From: Limnohabitans sp. 2KL-17 | GTDB taxonomy: Bacteria > Pseudomonadota > Gammaproteobacteria > Burkholderiales > Burkholderiaceae_C | Assembly: GCF_003063415.1 (NCBI RefSeq) | Contig: NZ_NESK01000008.1 | Coordinates: 1 to 64,000, forward strand | DNA length: 64,000 nucleotides | Direction of reading: 5' to 3' | Part shown: positions 1 through 8,257 of the stretch, piece after piece | Numbering within the stretch: position 1 is the stretch's first letter | Layout of the letters: each line of letters starts with the position of its first letter | Translations under genes and position numbers: made by a program | Notes under the pieces: generated by a model | The model's database searches: none | Seen by the model: the letters and a program-made list of their open reading frames with translations, nothing else | What the model was told of the DNA's origin: nothing

Positions 1-110
1 CCATACTCCTGGGCGATTTGATTGATGGTCTTCATCCCGCCGAGCGCCTCCAGCCCCACCTTGGCCTTGAACTCCGGCGGATGAACTCTGCGTTTTTTTG
101 ATTCAGTCAT
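1..110 (-). CDS. IS3-family transposase OrfA, 5' part only
   Basis: The frame starts with ATG at 110 and reads MTESKKRRVHPPEFKAKVGL, continuing to the window edge (about 36 residues). The Lys/Arg-rich start, the EFKAKVGLEAL segment and the following INQIAQEYG match the N-terminal helix-turn-helix of IS3-family OrfA proteins, which bind the element's ends. In this family OrfA is joined to OrfB by programmed frameshifting to make the transposase; OrfB is not visible here. Too short for the ORF finder, but the family match is clear. Confidence 0.75.
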   Translation of the reverse strand, partial: MTESKKRRVHPPEFKAKVGLEALGGMKTINQIAQEY

Positions 111-174
111 TGGTAACCCGTTTTTTTGGATAGTGTCCCACTTAAACACCTGTCCCAAATTCGGGGTCCACTTC
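1..174 (-). mobile_element. End of an IS3-family insertion sequence (truncated by window)
   Basis: The window opens inside an insertion sequence that runs off the left edge. The visible part is the 5' end of a transposase OrfA on the minus strand, its short leader, and the element's terminal sequence. Read on the minus strand, the end begins near TGAAGTGGACCCCGAATTTG (about 155-174), which resembles IS3-family (IS150-like) ends that begin with TG. The boundary is inferred: just beyond it the reading frame of a carboxymuconolactone-decarboxylase-like gene resumes, so the element seems to have inserted into that gene. The exact end and any target duplication cannot be fixed because the other end is outside the window. 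Confidence 0.7.
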
Positions 175-508
175 ACAGCATCAGTTCACGAATTTCTTCG
201 GGGGTCGCGCCATTGGTCAGTGCGCCACGAATATGGGCTTTCAGCTCTTGCTGCTTGCCTTGCGCGGTCAGCATGGCCACGGTGATCAGGCTGCGGGTTT
301 TCAGGTCCAGGCCGGGGCGTTGCCACACGTTGCCCCAGGCGTTGCGGGTGATGAATTCCTGCATGGGCTGGGTGAATTCGGTGGCGGCGCCCAAGGCCCG
401 GTCCACATAGTCGGCACCCATCACCTGGTTGCGGGTGGTCAGGCCGTTTTGAAAGGCCTCATCGGTGGGCCAGGCTTGGGGCGATGCAGGGGCTTTGGGT
501 GCGGACAT
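173..508 (-). pseudogene. Carboxymuconolactone decarboxylase-like protein, 3' end lost to IS insertion
   Basis: The protein (about 111 residues from ATG at 508) has the CMD/PcaC fold pattern: TRNQVMG near the start, FTQPMQEFITRNAWGNVWQRPGL, then DLKTRSLITVAMLTAQG and the GATPEEIREL segment. Intact family members of about 125-135 residues continue with a helix containing a conserved CGVPAA-type stretch; here the frame ends right after EIRELML. The stop codon TGA falls at the junction with the IS end, so the C-terminal helix is missing. The family includes 4-carboxymuconolactone decarboxylases and related peroxiredoxin-fold enzymes; substrate unknown. A TTG start six bases upstream (514) is possible. 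It is divergent from the AhpD-like gene at 565. Whether the truncated protein still folds cannot be judged. Confidence 0.75.
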
Positions 509-564
509 GGGCAACTTTCAAGTTGATGGAGAATAGCCAAAGCATAAACACTTCGAGACACGCC

Positions 565-1173
565 ATGAGCACACCCACCAAGCCCCGTTACCCCGCCCCC
601 GACATCATGGACTTGCCCGACGACATCAAAGCCAAAGTGCTCGAAGTGCAGGAAAAAGCCGGTTTTGTGCCCAACGTGTTTTTGGCTTTTGCCCGCCGGC
701 CGGCCGAGTGGCGAGCCTTTTTTGCCTACCACGATGCTTTGATGGTGCCCGAGTCGGTGGGGCGCAGCAGCGGCCTGACCAAGGGCGATCGCGAGATGAT
801 CGTGACCGCCACCAGCGCCGCCAACAAGTGCCTGTATTGCGTGGTCGCCCACGGCGCCATTTTGCGCATCTACGAGAAAAAGCCTTTGGTGGCCGATCAG
901 GTGGCCATCAACCACCGCAAGGCGGACATCACGCCCCGCCAGCGCGCCATGCTCGACTTTGCGCTCAAGGTCTGCCAGCACTCGGATGAGGTGGAAGAAG
1001 CCGACTTTGTGGCGCTGCATGCCCACGGCTTTGACGACGAGGACATCTGGGACATCGCGGCCATTACCGCTTTCTTTGGCTTGAGTAACCGCATGGCCAG
1101 CTTCAGCGGCATGATGCCCAACCCCGAGTTCTACCTGATGGGCCGCGCGCCCAAGACCCAGCCCGCTGCGTGA
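565..1173 (+). CDS. Peroxidase-related / AhpD-like (CMD fold) protein
   Basis: About 202 residues from ATG at 565 (MSTPTKPRYPAP). The key signature is CLYCVVAH near residues 90-97: a CxxC followed by a histidine, the redox centre of alkylhydroperoxidase D-like proteins. The N-terminal stretch DLPDDIKAKVLEVQEKAGFVPN and the C-terminal GLSNRMASF match the 'uncharacterised peroxidase-related enzyme' group. Members are thought to act as thiol-dependent peroxidase partners, but no substrate can be named. An upstream in-frame ATG at 484 would overlap the divergent gene and lacks family similarity, so 565 is preferred. The 56-bp space between this gene and its divergent neighbour must hold both promoters. 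Confidence 0.85.
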   Translation: MSTPTKPRYPAPDIMDLPDDIKAKVLEVQEKAGFVPNVFLAFARRPAEWRAFFAYHDALMVPESVGRSSGLTKGDREMIVTATSAANKCLYCVVAHGAILRIYEKKPLVADQVAINHRKADITPRQRAMLDFALKVCQHSDEVEEADFVALHAHGFDDEDIWDIAAITAFFGLSNRMASFSGMMPNPEFYLMGRAPKTQPAA

Positions 1174-1257
1174 TTTTTAAGTGGCCTTTTGCACGGTCTT
1201 TTAAAAACCTGAACAATACAGTTTGGTAACAAAATTGGTTATCTCTCACCCACCACC

Positions 1258-2169
1258 ATGAACACCCACCCCGCTGCCCCTTCTGAACTGACCATACGCC
1301 GTTTGAGCGTGGACCTGAGCCAGGGGTTTTCGCGCCACTGGAACGGCGGCGATGCGTTTTTGACAGCTTATGCCAACGCCTTGTCGATGAGCTTTCCGGT
1401 GGGCGAACAGTCTTTCATGGATGCGGTGAAAGCCGGGGCCACACACCTGCCCGAGACACCCGAGAATGCCGAGCTCAAACAGCTTGCCAAGGGCTTCATT
1501 GGCCAGGAAGCCACGCATCGCCACTTGCACGGCCTGTACAACGCACACCTTGAAAAGCAGGGCCTGGTCAACCGTTGGGGCCCCCGTGCCGAGCGCCGCC
1601 TGAAAAAAGGGCGTGAAGAATTCTTCAGTAAAAGCGACAAGGGCTATTTGCACGAATTGGCCATCACCGCCGCCTTTGAGCACTACACCTCCATTTTTGG
1701 CGACATCACGCTCGAGCGCATGGACCAGCCCGGCGATTGGTTTGCCCATGCCGAAAAGCCGCTGCAAACCTTGTGGCGCTGGCATGCTGCCGAAGAGTCT
1801 GAACACAAGTGCGTGGCCTTTGACCTGTACCAACGCCTGGGCGGCAACCACACCTGGCGCATGCGCTGGTTCTGGTTCGTGACCATCCAGTTCATCACCG
1901 ATGTTGTGCGCCAGACAGTCAACAATCTGTGGCACGACAAGACGCTTTTCAAGCCTTCAACCTGGTGGTCTGCCGCCAAGTTTTTGGTCGGTCGCCACGG
2001 CTTGGTCTGGCGCGTGGCCAAACCCATTTGGGCTTACACGCGCAAAGACTTTCACCCCATGCAGGTCGGGCACCCCACCCAATCGCAAGACTGGCTGCAA
2101 AGCCATGCCAACCAGTGGCGCGCTGTGGGCCAAGCCCAGGCCAGCGTGCAGGCCCCTGCACAAGCCTGA
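1258..2169 (+). CDS. Predicted metal-dependent hydrolase (PF10118-type, ferritin-like)
   Basis: 303 residues. The sequence has repeated Glu/His clusters spaced as in ferritin-like di-metal proteins: GQEATHRHLHG (near 80), the AAFEHYT helix (near 140) and HAAEESEHKCVAFD (near 180). These match the 'predicted metal-dependent hydrolase' family PF10118. A helical segment around WFWFVTIQFITDVV is hydrophobic and could touch the membrane. The reaction is unknown. It follows the AhpD-like gene by 84 bp in the same direction and is convergent with the thioesterase gene, which ends at 2170, one base after this gene's stop. Confidence 0.8.
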   Translation: MNTHPAAPSELTIRRLSVDLSQGFSRHWNGGDAFLTAYANALSMSFPVGEQSFMDAVKAGATHLPETPENAELKQLAKGFIGQEATHRHLHGLYNAHLEKQGLVNRWGPRAERRLKKGREEFFSKSDKGYLHELAITAAFEHYTSIFGDITLERMDQPGDWFAHAEKPLQTLWRWHAAEESEHKCVAFDLYQRLGGNHTWRMRWFWFVTIQFITDVVRQTVNNLWHDKTLFKPSTWWSAAKFLVGRHGLVWRVAKPIWAYTRKDFHPMQVGHPTQSQDWLQSHANQWRAVGQAQASVQAPAQA

Positions 2170-2592
2170 TCAGGGCGTGACCAGCGCCTTGACCCAATCG
2201 GGCAAGGGAACAGATTTTTGCTTGGGAAAGTCGACCCAGATCGTGGTGGCGCCGCCAGCGGCAAACACCTCGCCGGGCTGGTCGGTGCGCTCCAGCGTGC
2301 ACCAGCTTTCAAACGTGGTGCGGCCCGGGTCACTCACATACATGGTGGCCAGGATGTCCCCGGGGTATTCGAACTGTTTGTAAAAGTTACAAAACGCGTT
2401 CACGATCACCGGCCCTTCGCCTTGCGGGTTCAGGTCGAAGCCGATGTGGTCAAACCAGTCGATGCGGATGGTTTCAAGGTAGCGAAAGTAAACCGTGTTG
2501 TTGACATGGCCCATGGCGTCCATGTCGCCCCAGCGGATGGGGATGACCAATTGGTGCACCTGCTTTTTGATCTCGGGCAAAACGTACTTCAT
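2170..2592 (-). CDS. Acyl-CoA thioesterase (4-hydroxybenzoyl-CoA thioesterase-like hotdog fold)
   Basis: 140 residues from ATG at 2592. The N-terminal IPIRWGDMDAMGHVNNTVYF is the hallmark of YbgC/4HBT-type hotdog thioesterases: the Asp and the HVNN segment form the active site that hydrolyses acyl-CoA esters. The start at 2592 is chosen because GAGGGG lies six bases upstream; an ATG at 2619 would overlap the SDR gene. It sits 10 bp downstream of the SDR gene on the same strand, so the two are probably co-transcribed. Acyl specificity cannot be inferred. Confidence 0.88.
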   Translation of the reverse strand: MKYVLPEIKKQVHQLVIPIRWGDMDAMGHVNNTVYFRYLETIRIDWFDHIGFDLNPQGEGPVIVNAFCNFYKQFEYPGDILATMYVSDPGRTTFESWCTLERTDQPGEVFAAGGATTIWVDFPKQKSVPLPDWVKALVTP

Positions 2593-2602
2593 GCCTGGCC
2601 CC

Positions 2603-3385
2603 TCAAACGGCAAAACCATCGTCGGCAGCGATCACCGCGCCATTGATGAAATGGCTCTGGTCGCTGGCCAGCAGCATGAGCAGCGCATCCAGATCCTGGG
2701 GCTGCCCGACACGCTTGCGGGGCAGCATGCTGATGAGCTTTTGGCCCTGCTCGGTTTGCCAGTGGTGGTGGTTGATTTCAGTGTCGATGTAGCCGGGGCA
2801 AATCGCGTTGACGTTGATGCCGAATCTGCCCCATTCCACCGCAAAGGCCTTGGTCATCTGCACCACAGCGGCCTTGCTCATGCAATACACCCCGATTTGC
2901 GGCAGCACCTTCAGCCCGGCCATCGAGGCGATGTTGATGATGCGCCCGCCCGTGAAGCTGCCGGGGGCCGCCCCCTTGGCGCGTGCCAGCATGCGCTTGC
3001 CCACCTCTTGCGCGACAAAAAATGCACCTCGCACATTGGTGTCAAAGACGAAGTCATAGTCCTCTTCGGTCACATCTTGAATGCGCTGGGTGGTGCTCAC
3101 GCCCGAGTTGTTCACCAAAATGTCGATACTGCCCATCTCGGTTTCGGCGTGCGCCACGGCGGCCGCAATGCTATGACGGTCGGTCACATCGAGCTCGACC
3201 ACATGCGCATCGCCGCCTGCAGCCTCGATCTCGGCGCGCAGGTCTTTGAGTTTCTCGACCCGGCGGCTGGCCAGCACCACGCCCGCACCGGCTGCGGCCA
3301 GGGTTTTGGCAAATTGGGCGCCCAGGCCACTTGAAGCACCGGTGACAAAGGCCACGCGGCCAGACAGATCGATTTCGTACGCCAT
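2603..3385 (-). CDS. Short-chain dehydrogenase/reductase (SDR)
   Basis: 260 residues from ATG at 3385, preceded by a GGAAGGA ribosome-binding site. It has the classical SDR elements in order: TGASSGLG cofactor loop (near 15), NNSG (near 95), the catalytic Ser in NIASMAG, YCMSKAA (YxxxK near 165) and the PGYIDTEI segment. This predicts an NAD(P)H-dependent oxidoreductase acting on a hydroxy/keto group. Its pairing with an acyl-CoA thioesterase suggests fatty-acid or acyl-CoA metabolism (for example a 3-hydroxyacyl-CoA dehydrogenase), but that is inference. Confidence 0.88.
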   Translation of the reverse strand: MAYEIDLSGRVAFVTGASSGLGAQFAKTLAAAGAGVVLASRRVEKLKDLRAEIEAAGGDAHVVELDVTDRHSIAAAVAHAETEMGSIDILVNNSGVSTTQRIQDVTEEDYDFVFDTNVRGAFFVAQEVGKRMLARAKGAAPGSFTGGRIINIASMAGLKVLPQIGVYCMSKAAVVQMTKAFAVEWGRFGINVNAICPGYIDTEINHHHWQTEQGQKLISMLPRKRVGQPQDLDALLMLLASDQSHFINGAVIAADDGFAV

Positions 3386-3538
3386 GACAATTCCTTCCAG
3401 GGGTTCGTGTTTGCTGCTGAAAACAGCTATCCCCATTGTGCGGGGGAATGGCCCTCAAGACGCATAAAATGAGTCGCCCGCCCGACACGCTGTGTGCACG
3501 AGGCCCCAAGCATTCACAACTTCCCAAAAGAGACGTTC

Positions 3539-5230
3539 ATGAGCCCCGAAGAAATTCTCAGCACCTACGGCCCCCGCGAATCCATGCCCTACGACGTGGT
3601 CGTGGTGGGTGGTGGCCCCGCTGGCCTGTCGACCGCGATCCGCCTGAAGCAACTGGCCGCCGAAAAAGGCACCGATGTGTCGGTGGTCGTGCTTGAAAAA
3701 GGCGGTGAGCCTGGCGCCCACATTTTGTCGGGCGCCATCATGGACCCCAAGGCCCTGAGCGAACTCTTTCCCGACTGGAAAGCCATGGGCGCTCCGCTCA
3801 ACCAGCCCGTTACCGGTGAAAACTGGAGTTTCCTAAGCGAGACCGGTGCCACCCGCACACCCGACATCTTCTTGCCAGAGTTTGCACAAAACCACGGCAA
3901 CTACATCATCAGCCTGAGCAATTTCACGCGCTGGTTGGCTCAGCAGGCTGAGAACCTGGGGGTCGAAATTTTCCCTGGCTTTACCGCCGCAGAGGTGCTG
4001 TACAACGACGACGGCAGCGTCAAAGGTATTGCCACAGGCAATCTGGGCATTGGCAAGGATGGGGAGCCCACCGAAAACTTCCAGCTCGGCATGGAACTGC
4101 ACGGCAAGTACACCGTGTTCGCCGAAGGCGCACGCGGTCACCTGGGCAAACAGCTGATCGCCAAGTACAAGCTCGACGAAGGCCGTGATCCGCAAACCTA
4201 TGGCATAGGCATCAAGGAAGTCTGGGAGATCGACCCTGCCCGCCACACGCCCGGGTTTGTCATGCACACCGCTGGCTGGCCCATGAACAACGACACCTAT
4301 GGCGGCGCTTTCATGTACCACATGGAAGACAACAAAGTGGCGATTGGCTACGTGGTCGGACTGGACTACGCCAACCCTTGGCTCAGCCCGTTTGAAGAGT
4401 TTCAGCGCTGGAAGACCCACGCCAACATCAAGTGGTACTTCACCAACGACAAGGGTGAGGTCAACGCCAAACGCATTGGTTACGGTGCCCGCGCGATCAC
4501 CGCAGGCGGCCTGATGAGCCTGCCGAAAACCGTGTTCCCGGGTGGCGCCTTGGTCGGCTGCGATGCCGGTTACCTGAACGTGAGCCGCATCAAGGGTAGC
4601 CACGCCGCCATCAAGACCGGCATGCTGGCGGCCGAAGCGGCGTATGACGCCATCGTGGCGGGTCGCGAGCACGACGAGCTGAGCGCATACCCCGAGGCTT
4701 TCGAGGCCAGCTGGCTGCACACCGAGCTGAACAAGTCACGCAACTTCAAGGCCTGGTTCAAGAAGGGCCTGACGGTGGCCACCTTGATGAATGGCTTTGA
4801 GCAGTTTGTGCTGCGCGGTCATATCCCCTGGACGCTGCGCCGTGACAAGCCGGACCACGTCTACCTCAAGCCTGCCGCCGAGTGCGAACAAATTGTCTAC
4901 CCCAAGCCCGATGGCAAGTTGACGTTTGACCGACTCTCCAGCGTGTTCATCAGCAACACCAACCACGAAGAAAACCAGCCGGCGCATCTGACTTTGAAAG
5001 ACGCCTCGGTGCCCGTGGGCATCAACCTGGCGAAGTTTGGCGGCCCCGAAAGCCGTTACTGCCCGGCCGGTGTTTACGAGTACGTGAAGAACGAGGACAA
5101 CAGTGATCGCCTGCAGATCAACGCGCAAAACTGCGTTCACTGCAAAACCTGCGACATCAAGGACCCGACGCAAAACATCGTCTGGGTCACGCCCGAAGGC
5201 GGTGGTGGCCCGAACTACACGGGCATGTAA
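3539..5230 (+). CDS. Electron-transfer flavoprotein-ubiquinone oxidoreductase
   Basis: 563 residues from ATG at 3539. The FAD-binding VVVGGGPAGLSTAI loop is at about residue 20. The C-terminal domain has the iron-sulphur signature CVHCKTCDIKDP with a fourth cysteine upstream (SRYCPAGVYEY), and ends in the typical GGGGPNYTGM. This membrane-peripheral enzyme passes electrons from ETF, reduced by acyl-CoA and other dehydrogenases, to ubiquinone. The length fits bacterial family members. AAGAGA precedes the start; the upstream GTG/ATG choices add residues with no family match. The gene is monocistronic, closed by a strong terminator. It is divergent from the SDR-thioesterase pair, which fits a shared role in acyl-CoA oxidation. 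Confidence 0.95.
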   Translation: MSPEEILSTYGPRESMPYDVVVVGGGPAGLSTAIRLKQLAAEKGTDVSVVVLEKGGEPGAHILSGAIMDPKALSELFPDWKAMGAPLNQPVTGENWSFLSETGATRTPDIFLPEFAQNHGNYIISLSNFTRWLAQQAENLGVEIFPGFTAAEVLYNDDGSVKGIATGNLGIGKDGEPTENFQLGMELHGKYTVFAEGARGHLGKQLIAKYKLDEGRDPQTYGIGIKEVWEIDPARHTPGFVMHTAGWPMNNDTYGGAFMYHMEDNKVAIGYVVGLDYANPWLSPFEEFQRWKTHANIKWYFTNDKGEVNAKRIGYGARAITAGGLMSLPKTVFPGGALVGCDAGYLNVSRIKGSHAAIKTGMLAAEAAYDAIVAGREHDELSAYPEAFEASWLHTELNKSRNFKAWFKKGLTVATLMNGFEQFVLRGHIPWTLRRDKPDHVYLKPAAECEQIVYPKPDGKLTFDRLSSVFISNTNHEENQPAHLTLKDASVPVGINLAKFGGPESRYCPAGVYEYVKNEDNSDRLQINAQNCVHCKTCDIKDPTQNIVWVTPEGGGGPNYTGM

Positions 5231-5246
5231 CTGCCACTAAGATATT

Positions 5247-5273
5247 AAAAGAGGCTCACAGAGCCTCTTTTTT
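5247..5273 (+). terminator. Intrinsic terminator after ETF-QO gene
   Basis: An 11-bp stem, AAAAGAGGCTC / GAGCCTCTTTT, with a 3-base ACA loop runs straight into a T-run. It lies 16 bases after the ETF-QO stop and can work in both directions because of the A-run on the left side. Confidence 0.92.
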
Positions 5274-5360
5274 AGCCCATTGGGTTCGGCATGACCAGGT
5301 CGCCATGGCATCTGCACCCCCGCGAAAACCCGTAGTCAAACCACCCTCACTGCACCCCAT

Positions 5361-5386
5361 AATCAAACTTGTATGACAAATTGATT
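5361..5386. promoter_or_regulatory. GntR/FCD-type operator upstream of the TRAP operon
   Basis: TTGTATGACAA (5369-5379) fits the TNGTNNNACNA operator pattern of FadR/FCD-subfamily GntR regulators. It is nested in a larger near-palindrome with arms AATCAA (5361-5366) and TTGATT (5381-5386), offset by half a base from the inner centre. It lies about 50 bp upstream of dctP, where a repressor would block transcription. No GntR gene is in the window, so the regulator is unknown. Confidence 0.45.
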
Positions 5387-5426
5387 CCCGATTTGCCATC
5401 GTCCATTGATCCACGAGGAGCTACAA

Positions 5427-6398
5427 ATGAAATTGAGCAAACTGATGTTGGGCCTGAGCTTGGCCCTGGGTGTGATGACCATGGCTTCTGCGCAAATCAC
5501 CATGCGCAACAGCATTTCGATAGGACAGAACTCCCACCAGGGTGAAGCCATCGACACGCTGGCCAAAGAAGTTGAAAAGCGCACCAACGGGCGCATCAAG
5601 ATCCAGAACTTCTACTCTGGCTCCTTGGGCGGCGAGCGCGAGTCGATCGAATCGGTTCAACTGGGCACCCAGGAACTGGCCACTTCTTCGACAGGCCCCG
5701 TGCCCAACTTTGTGCCAGAAGCCCGGATTCTTGACGTGCCTTTCCTGTTTCGTGACAAGGCGCACGCACGTGCCGTACTCGACGGCCCCATCGGCCAGGA
5801 GTTGCTGACCAAGTTCGATTCCAAAGGCTTCAAGGCTCTGGCTTGGGGCGAGAACGGTGTGCGCCACATGACCAACAGCAAGCGCTCGGTGAACGAACCT
5901 GGCGACCTGAAGGGTCTGAAAATGCGCACCATGGAAAACCCCGTGCACGTGGCCGCCTACAAAGGCCTGGGCATCGTGACCACGCCCATGGCCTTTCCTG
6001 AAGTGTTCACCGCCTTGCAACAAGGCACTGTGGACGGTCAGGAAAACCCCCTGTCGGTGATCATGGCAGCCAACTTTGACCAGGTGCAAAAGCACCTGTC
6101 GCTCACAGGCCACGTGTACTCACCCGCCATCATCTTGATGAACAAGGCCAGTTACGACAAGTTGAGTGCCGCTGACAAGCAAATCTTCCTGGATGCCGCC
6201 AAAGAAGCCGTCAAGGTCAACCGTGCGCGTGTGGACAAGGACGATGCCAACGGTGTGGCCGAATTGCGCAAAAAGGGCATGAACGTGGTCGAGAACGTGG
6301 ACAAGTCCAAGTTTGTTGCCACTTTGGGCCCCATCAACGCCGAGTTTGAAAAGCAGTTTGGCAAAGCCAACCTGGACCGCATTCGCAACTACAAGTGA
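5427..6398 (+). CDS. dctP: TRAP transporter periplasmic substrate-binding protein (DctP family)
   Basis: 323 residues from ATG at 5427, with GAGGAG about 9 bases upstream. A Sec signal peptide (MKLSKLMLGLSLALGV...) ends at ASA-Q near residue 22. The mature protein has the DctP hallmarks: SLGGERESIESVQLGTQELA, the conserved LKMRTMENPVH in which the arginine binds the substrate's carboxylate, and AFPEVFTALQQGTVDGQENP. It captures an organic-acid-like ligand in the periplasm and delivers it to the DctQM permease encoded downstream. The exact ligand cannot be read from sequence. Confidence 0.95.
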   Translation: MKLSKLMLGLSLALGVMTMASAQITMRNSISIGQNSHQGEAIDTLAKEVEKRTNGRIKIQNFYSGSLGGERESIESVQLGTQELATSSTGPVPNFVPEARILDVPFLFRDKAHARAVLDGPIGQELLTKFDSKGFKALAWGENGVRHMTNSKRSVNEPGDLKGLKMRTMENPVHVAAYKGLGIVTTPMAFPEVFTALQQGTVDGQENPLSVIMAANFDQVQKHLSLTGHVYSPAIILMNKASYDKLSAADKQIFLDAAKEAVKVNRARVDKDDANGVAELRKKGMNVVENVDKSKFVATLGPINAEFEKQFGKANLDRIRNYK

Positions 6399-6413
6399 TC
6401 TGATCCCTCTGGC

Positions 6414-6447
6414 AACGCCCGACCGGTTTAGGCTGGCGGGCGTTTTT
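6414..6447 (+). terminator. Hairpin and T-run between dctP and dctQ
   Basis: AACGCCCG (6414-6421) pairs with CGGGCGTT (6437-6444), with an extra short inner pairing, and the 3' arm merges into TTTTT (6443-6447). It has the form of an intrinsic terminator. Placed inside an otherwise single operon, it probably lets most transcripts stop after dctP, giving an excess of binding protein over permease. Confidence 0.8.
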
Positions 6448-6470
6448 CAATTCAGCAATGTGACGGGCCG

Positions 6471-6965
6471 ATGAAACAACTTTTTTTACGCTTTGAGCAC
6501 TGGACCACCTCATTTTCGATGATGGTCGCCTGCCTCATGATGGCCTTGGCCTCCGGCTTTGGCATCCACCAGATCGTGACCCGATTCATCCTCGAATCCC
6601 CCGCTGAATGGACCGAAGTGCTGATCCGATTCAGTTTGATCTGGATGGTGTTTCTGGGCATCCCCACCGCTTTTCGGCAAGGCGCCATGGTGAGCGTGGA
6701 CATGCTATACCGCATGAGCGGTGAACGCATGCGCCGCGTTCTGGACAGCGTTGTAGCCATCGCGGCCCTGACGCTTTGCGGCATCATTTTGTGGTGGGGC
6801 TGGGACTATGCCCACCGGGGCAGCGTGCAGTCGATGATCGGCCTCGAGGGCGTGTCCATGTTCTGGGCTTATTTGTCCATGCCGGTGGGTGCGGTGTTCA
6901 GCATCATCGGCATCATCGGTTTTTGGCTCGACCCCATCCGCATGGAAATGGAGACTGCACAATGA
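6471..6965 (+). CDS. dctQ: TRAP transporter small permease (DctQ family)
   Basis: 164 residues with four hydrophobic helices (near 15-40, 48-72, 90-110 and 130-155), as in DctQ subunits. The family-typical segments EVLIRFSLIWMVFLGIPTAFRQGAMVSVDML are present. It pairs with the large DctM subunit in the inner membrane to form the sodium-driven TRAP permease. Its stop codon overlaps the dctM start (ATGA), showing translational coupling. Confidence 0.92.
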   Translation: MKQLFLRFEHWTTSFSMMVACLMMALASGFGIHQIVTRFILESPAEWTEVLIRFSLIWMVFLGIPTAFRQGAMVSVDMLYRMSGERMRRVLDSVVAIAALTLCGIILWWGWDYAHRGSVQSMIGLEGVSMFWAYLSMPVGAVFSIIGIIGFWLDPIRMEMETAQ

Positions 6966-8239
6966 GCTTCGTCATGCTTTTCACGATGCTGCTGTGCTTT
7001 GCACTCACCATCTCGGTGGCCGTGTCCATTGGTTTGTCGGCGGTGGTCGGCATTCAGGTAGGCAACGCCAACATGCTCATTTCCGTGAAGGAAATGTTCA
7101 ACTCGATCAACAAATTTCCGCTCGCCGCCATCCCGTTTTTCATCTTGGCGGGCAACCTGATGGAAACCGGTGGCATCTCTCGCCGACTGGTGGAGTTTGC
7201 CAAGAGCATCGTCGGCGGCGTGCAAGGTGGCTTGCCCATGACTTGCGTGTTGACCTGCATGATCTTTGCGGCGGTCTCCGGCTCTTCGGTGGCCACAACC
7301 TTCGCCATTGGCGCGATCCTGATTCCGGCCCTCATCAAACACGGCTACCCAAGACCATGGGCCACGGCCTTGCAAGCGACCTCTGCGGAGTTGGGGGTGA
7401 TCATTCCCCCCTCCATTCCCATGATCTTGTTTGGCGTCAGCGCCGAAGTCTCGATTGGTGAACTCTTCGTTGCTGGCGTGGGACCTGGCCTGCTGATTGG
7501 TTGCGCCCTCATGCTCTTTGTCTGGCTTTATGCCAAATTCAGAGGCTGGGGCAAGAACGATGGCGATGGCCGTCTGAGTTTTGGCAAAGCCACTTGGCAA
7601 GCGGGGTGGGCCTTGATGATGCCCGTCGTTGTGTTGGGCGGTATCTACGGCGGGATATTCACGCCCACCGAAGCTGCGGCCGTGGCGGTGTTTTATTCCT
7701 TCATCGTCGGCACCTTGATCTACCGGGAGATCGGATTTCGGGACATGTACAACATTCTGCGCAAATCGGTCATTTCGAGCGCAGTGATCATGTTCATCAT
7801 CGCCAATGCGGGCTTGTTCGCCTTCTTGATCACCCGTGCTGGCGTGCCTGCGGCCATTGGCCTGTGGCTGGAGGATGTGTTGAAGTCGCCCATCTATTTC
7901 CTGCTGGGCATCAACGCGGCCTTGTTCATCATCGGCATGTTCATCGAAACGGGCGCAGCCATCATCGTGCTGGCCCCGATCCTGGTGCCGGTAGCCGTGC
8001 ACTTCGGGATCGACCCGGTCCACTTTGGTATGGTGATGGTGGTGAACCTGGCCTTGGGCATGATCACCCCGCCCTTCGGCGTGAACCTGTTTGCCGCCTG
8101 CACGGTGGCCAAAATTTCGCTCGACCGGATCATCAAAGACCTGATCCCTTTCATCTGCGTGATCCTGGCATGCCTGATGCTGATCAGTTATGTGCCTGAG
8201 ATTTCCCTGGCTTTGCGCGATCTGGTTTACAACAAATAA
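6962..8239 (+). CDS. dctM: TRAP transporter large permease (DctM family)
   Basis: 425 residues from the ATG that overlaps the dctQ stop. A polytopic membrane protein with about 11-12 helices, it carries the DctM family segments IPFFILAGNLMETGGISRRLVEFAKSI in the first half, the ELGVIIPPSIPMI loop, and the GMITPPFGVNLFAAC loop near the C-terminus. It is the transport subunit that moves the DctP-bound solute using an ion gradient. The gene ends 18 bp before the first glycine aptamer, so the next promoter probably lies within or right after its 3' end. Confidence 0.95.
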   Translation: MSFVMLFTMLLCFALTISVAVSIGLSAVVGIQVGNANMLISVKEMFNSINKFPLAAIPFFILAGNLMETGGISRRLVEFAKSIVGGVQGGLPMTCVLTCMIFAAVSGSSVATTFAIGAILIPALIKHGYPRPWATALQATSAELGVIIPPSIPMILFGVSAEVSIGELFVAGVGPGLLIGCALMLFVWLYAKFRGWGKNDGDGRLSFGKATWQAGWALMMPVVVLGGIYGGIFTPTEAAAVAVFYSFIVGTLIYREIGFRDMYNILRKSVISSAVIMFIIANAGLFAFLITRAGVPAAIGLWLEDVLKSPIYFLLGINAALFIIGMFIETGAAIIVLAPILVPVAVHFGIDPVHFGMVMVVNLALGMITPPFGVNLFAACTVAKISLDRIIKDLIPFICVILACLMLISYVPEISLALRDLVYNK

Positions 8240-8257
8240 AGTTAGAATTTGCATATG

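Noticed and set aside
6869-8254. A 461-residue open frame opposite dctM
   Set aside because: It is complementary to a clear TRAP permease, is rich in His and Gln, and shows no family motif; it is a GC-rich shadow frame.
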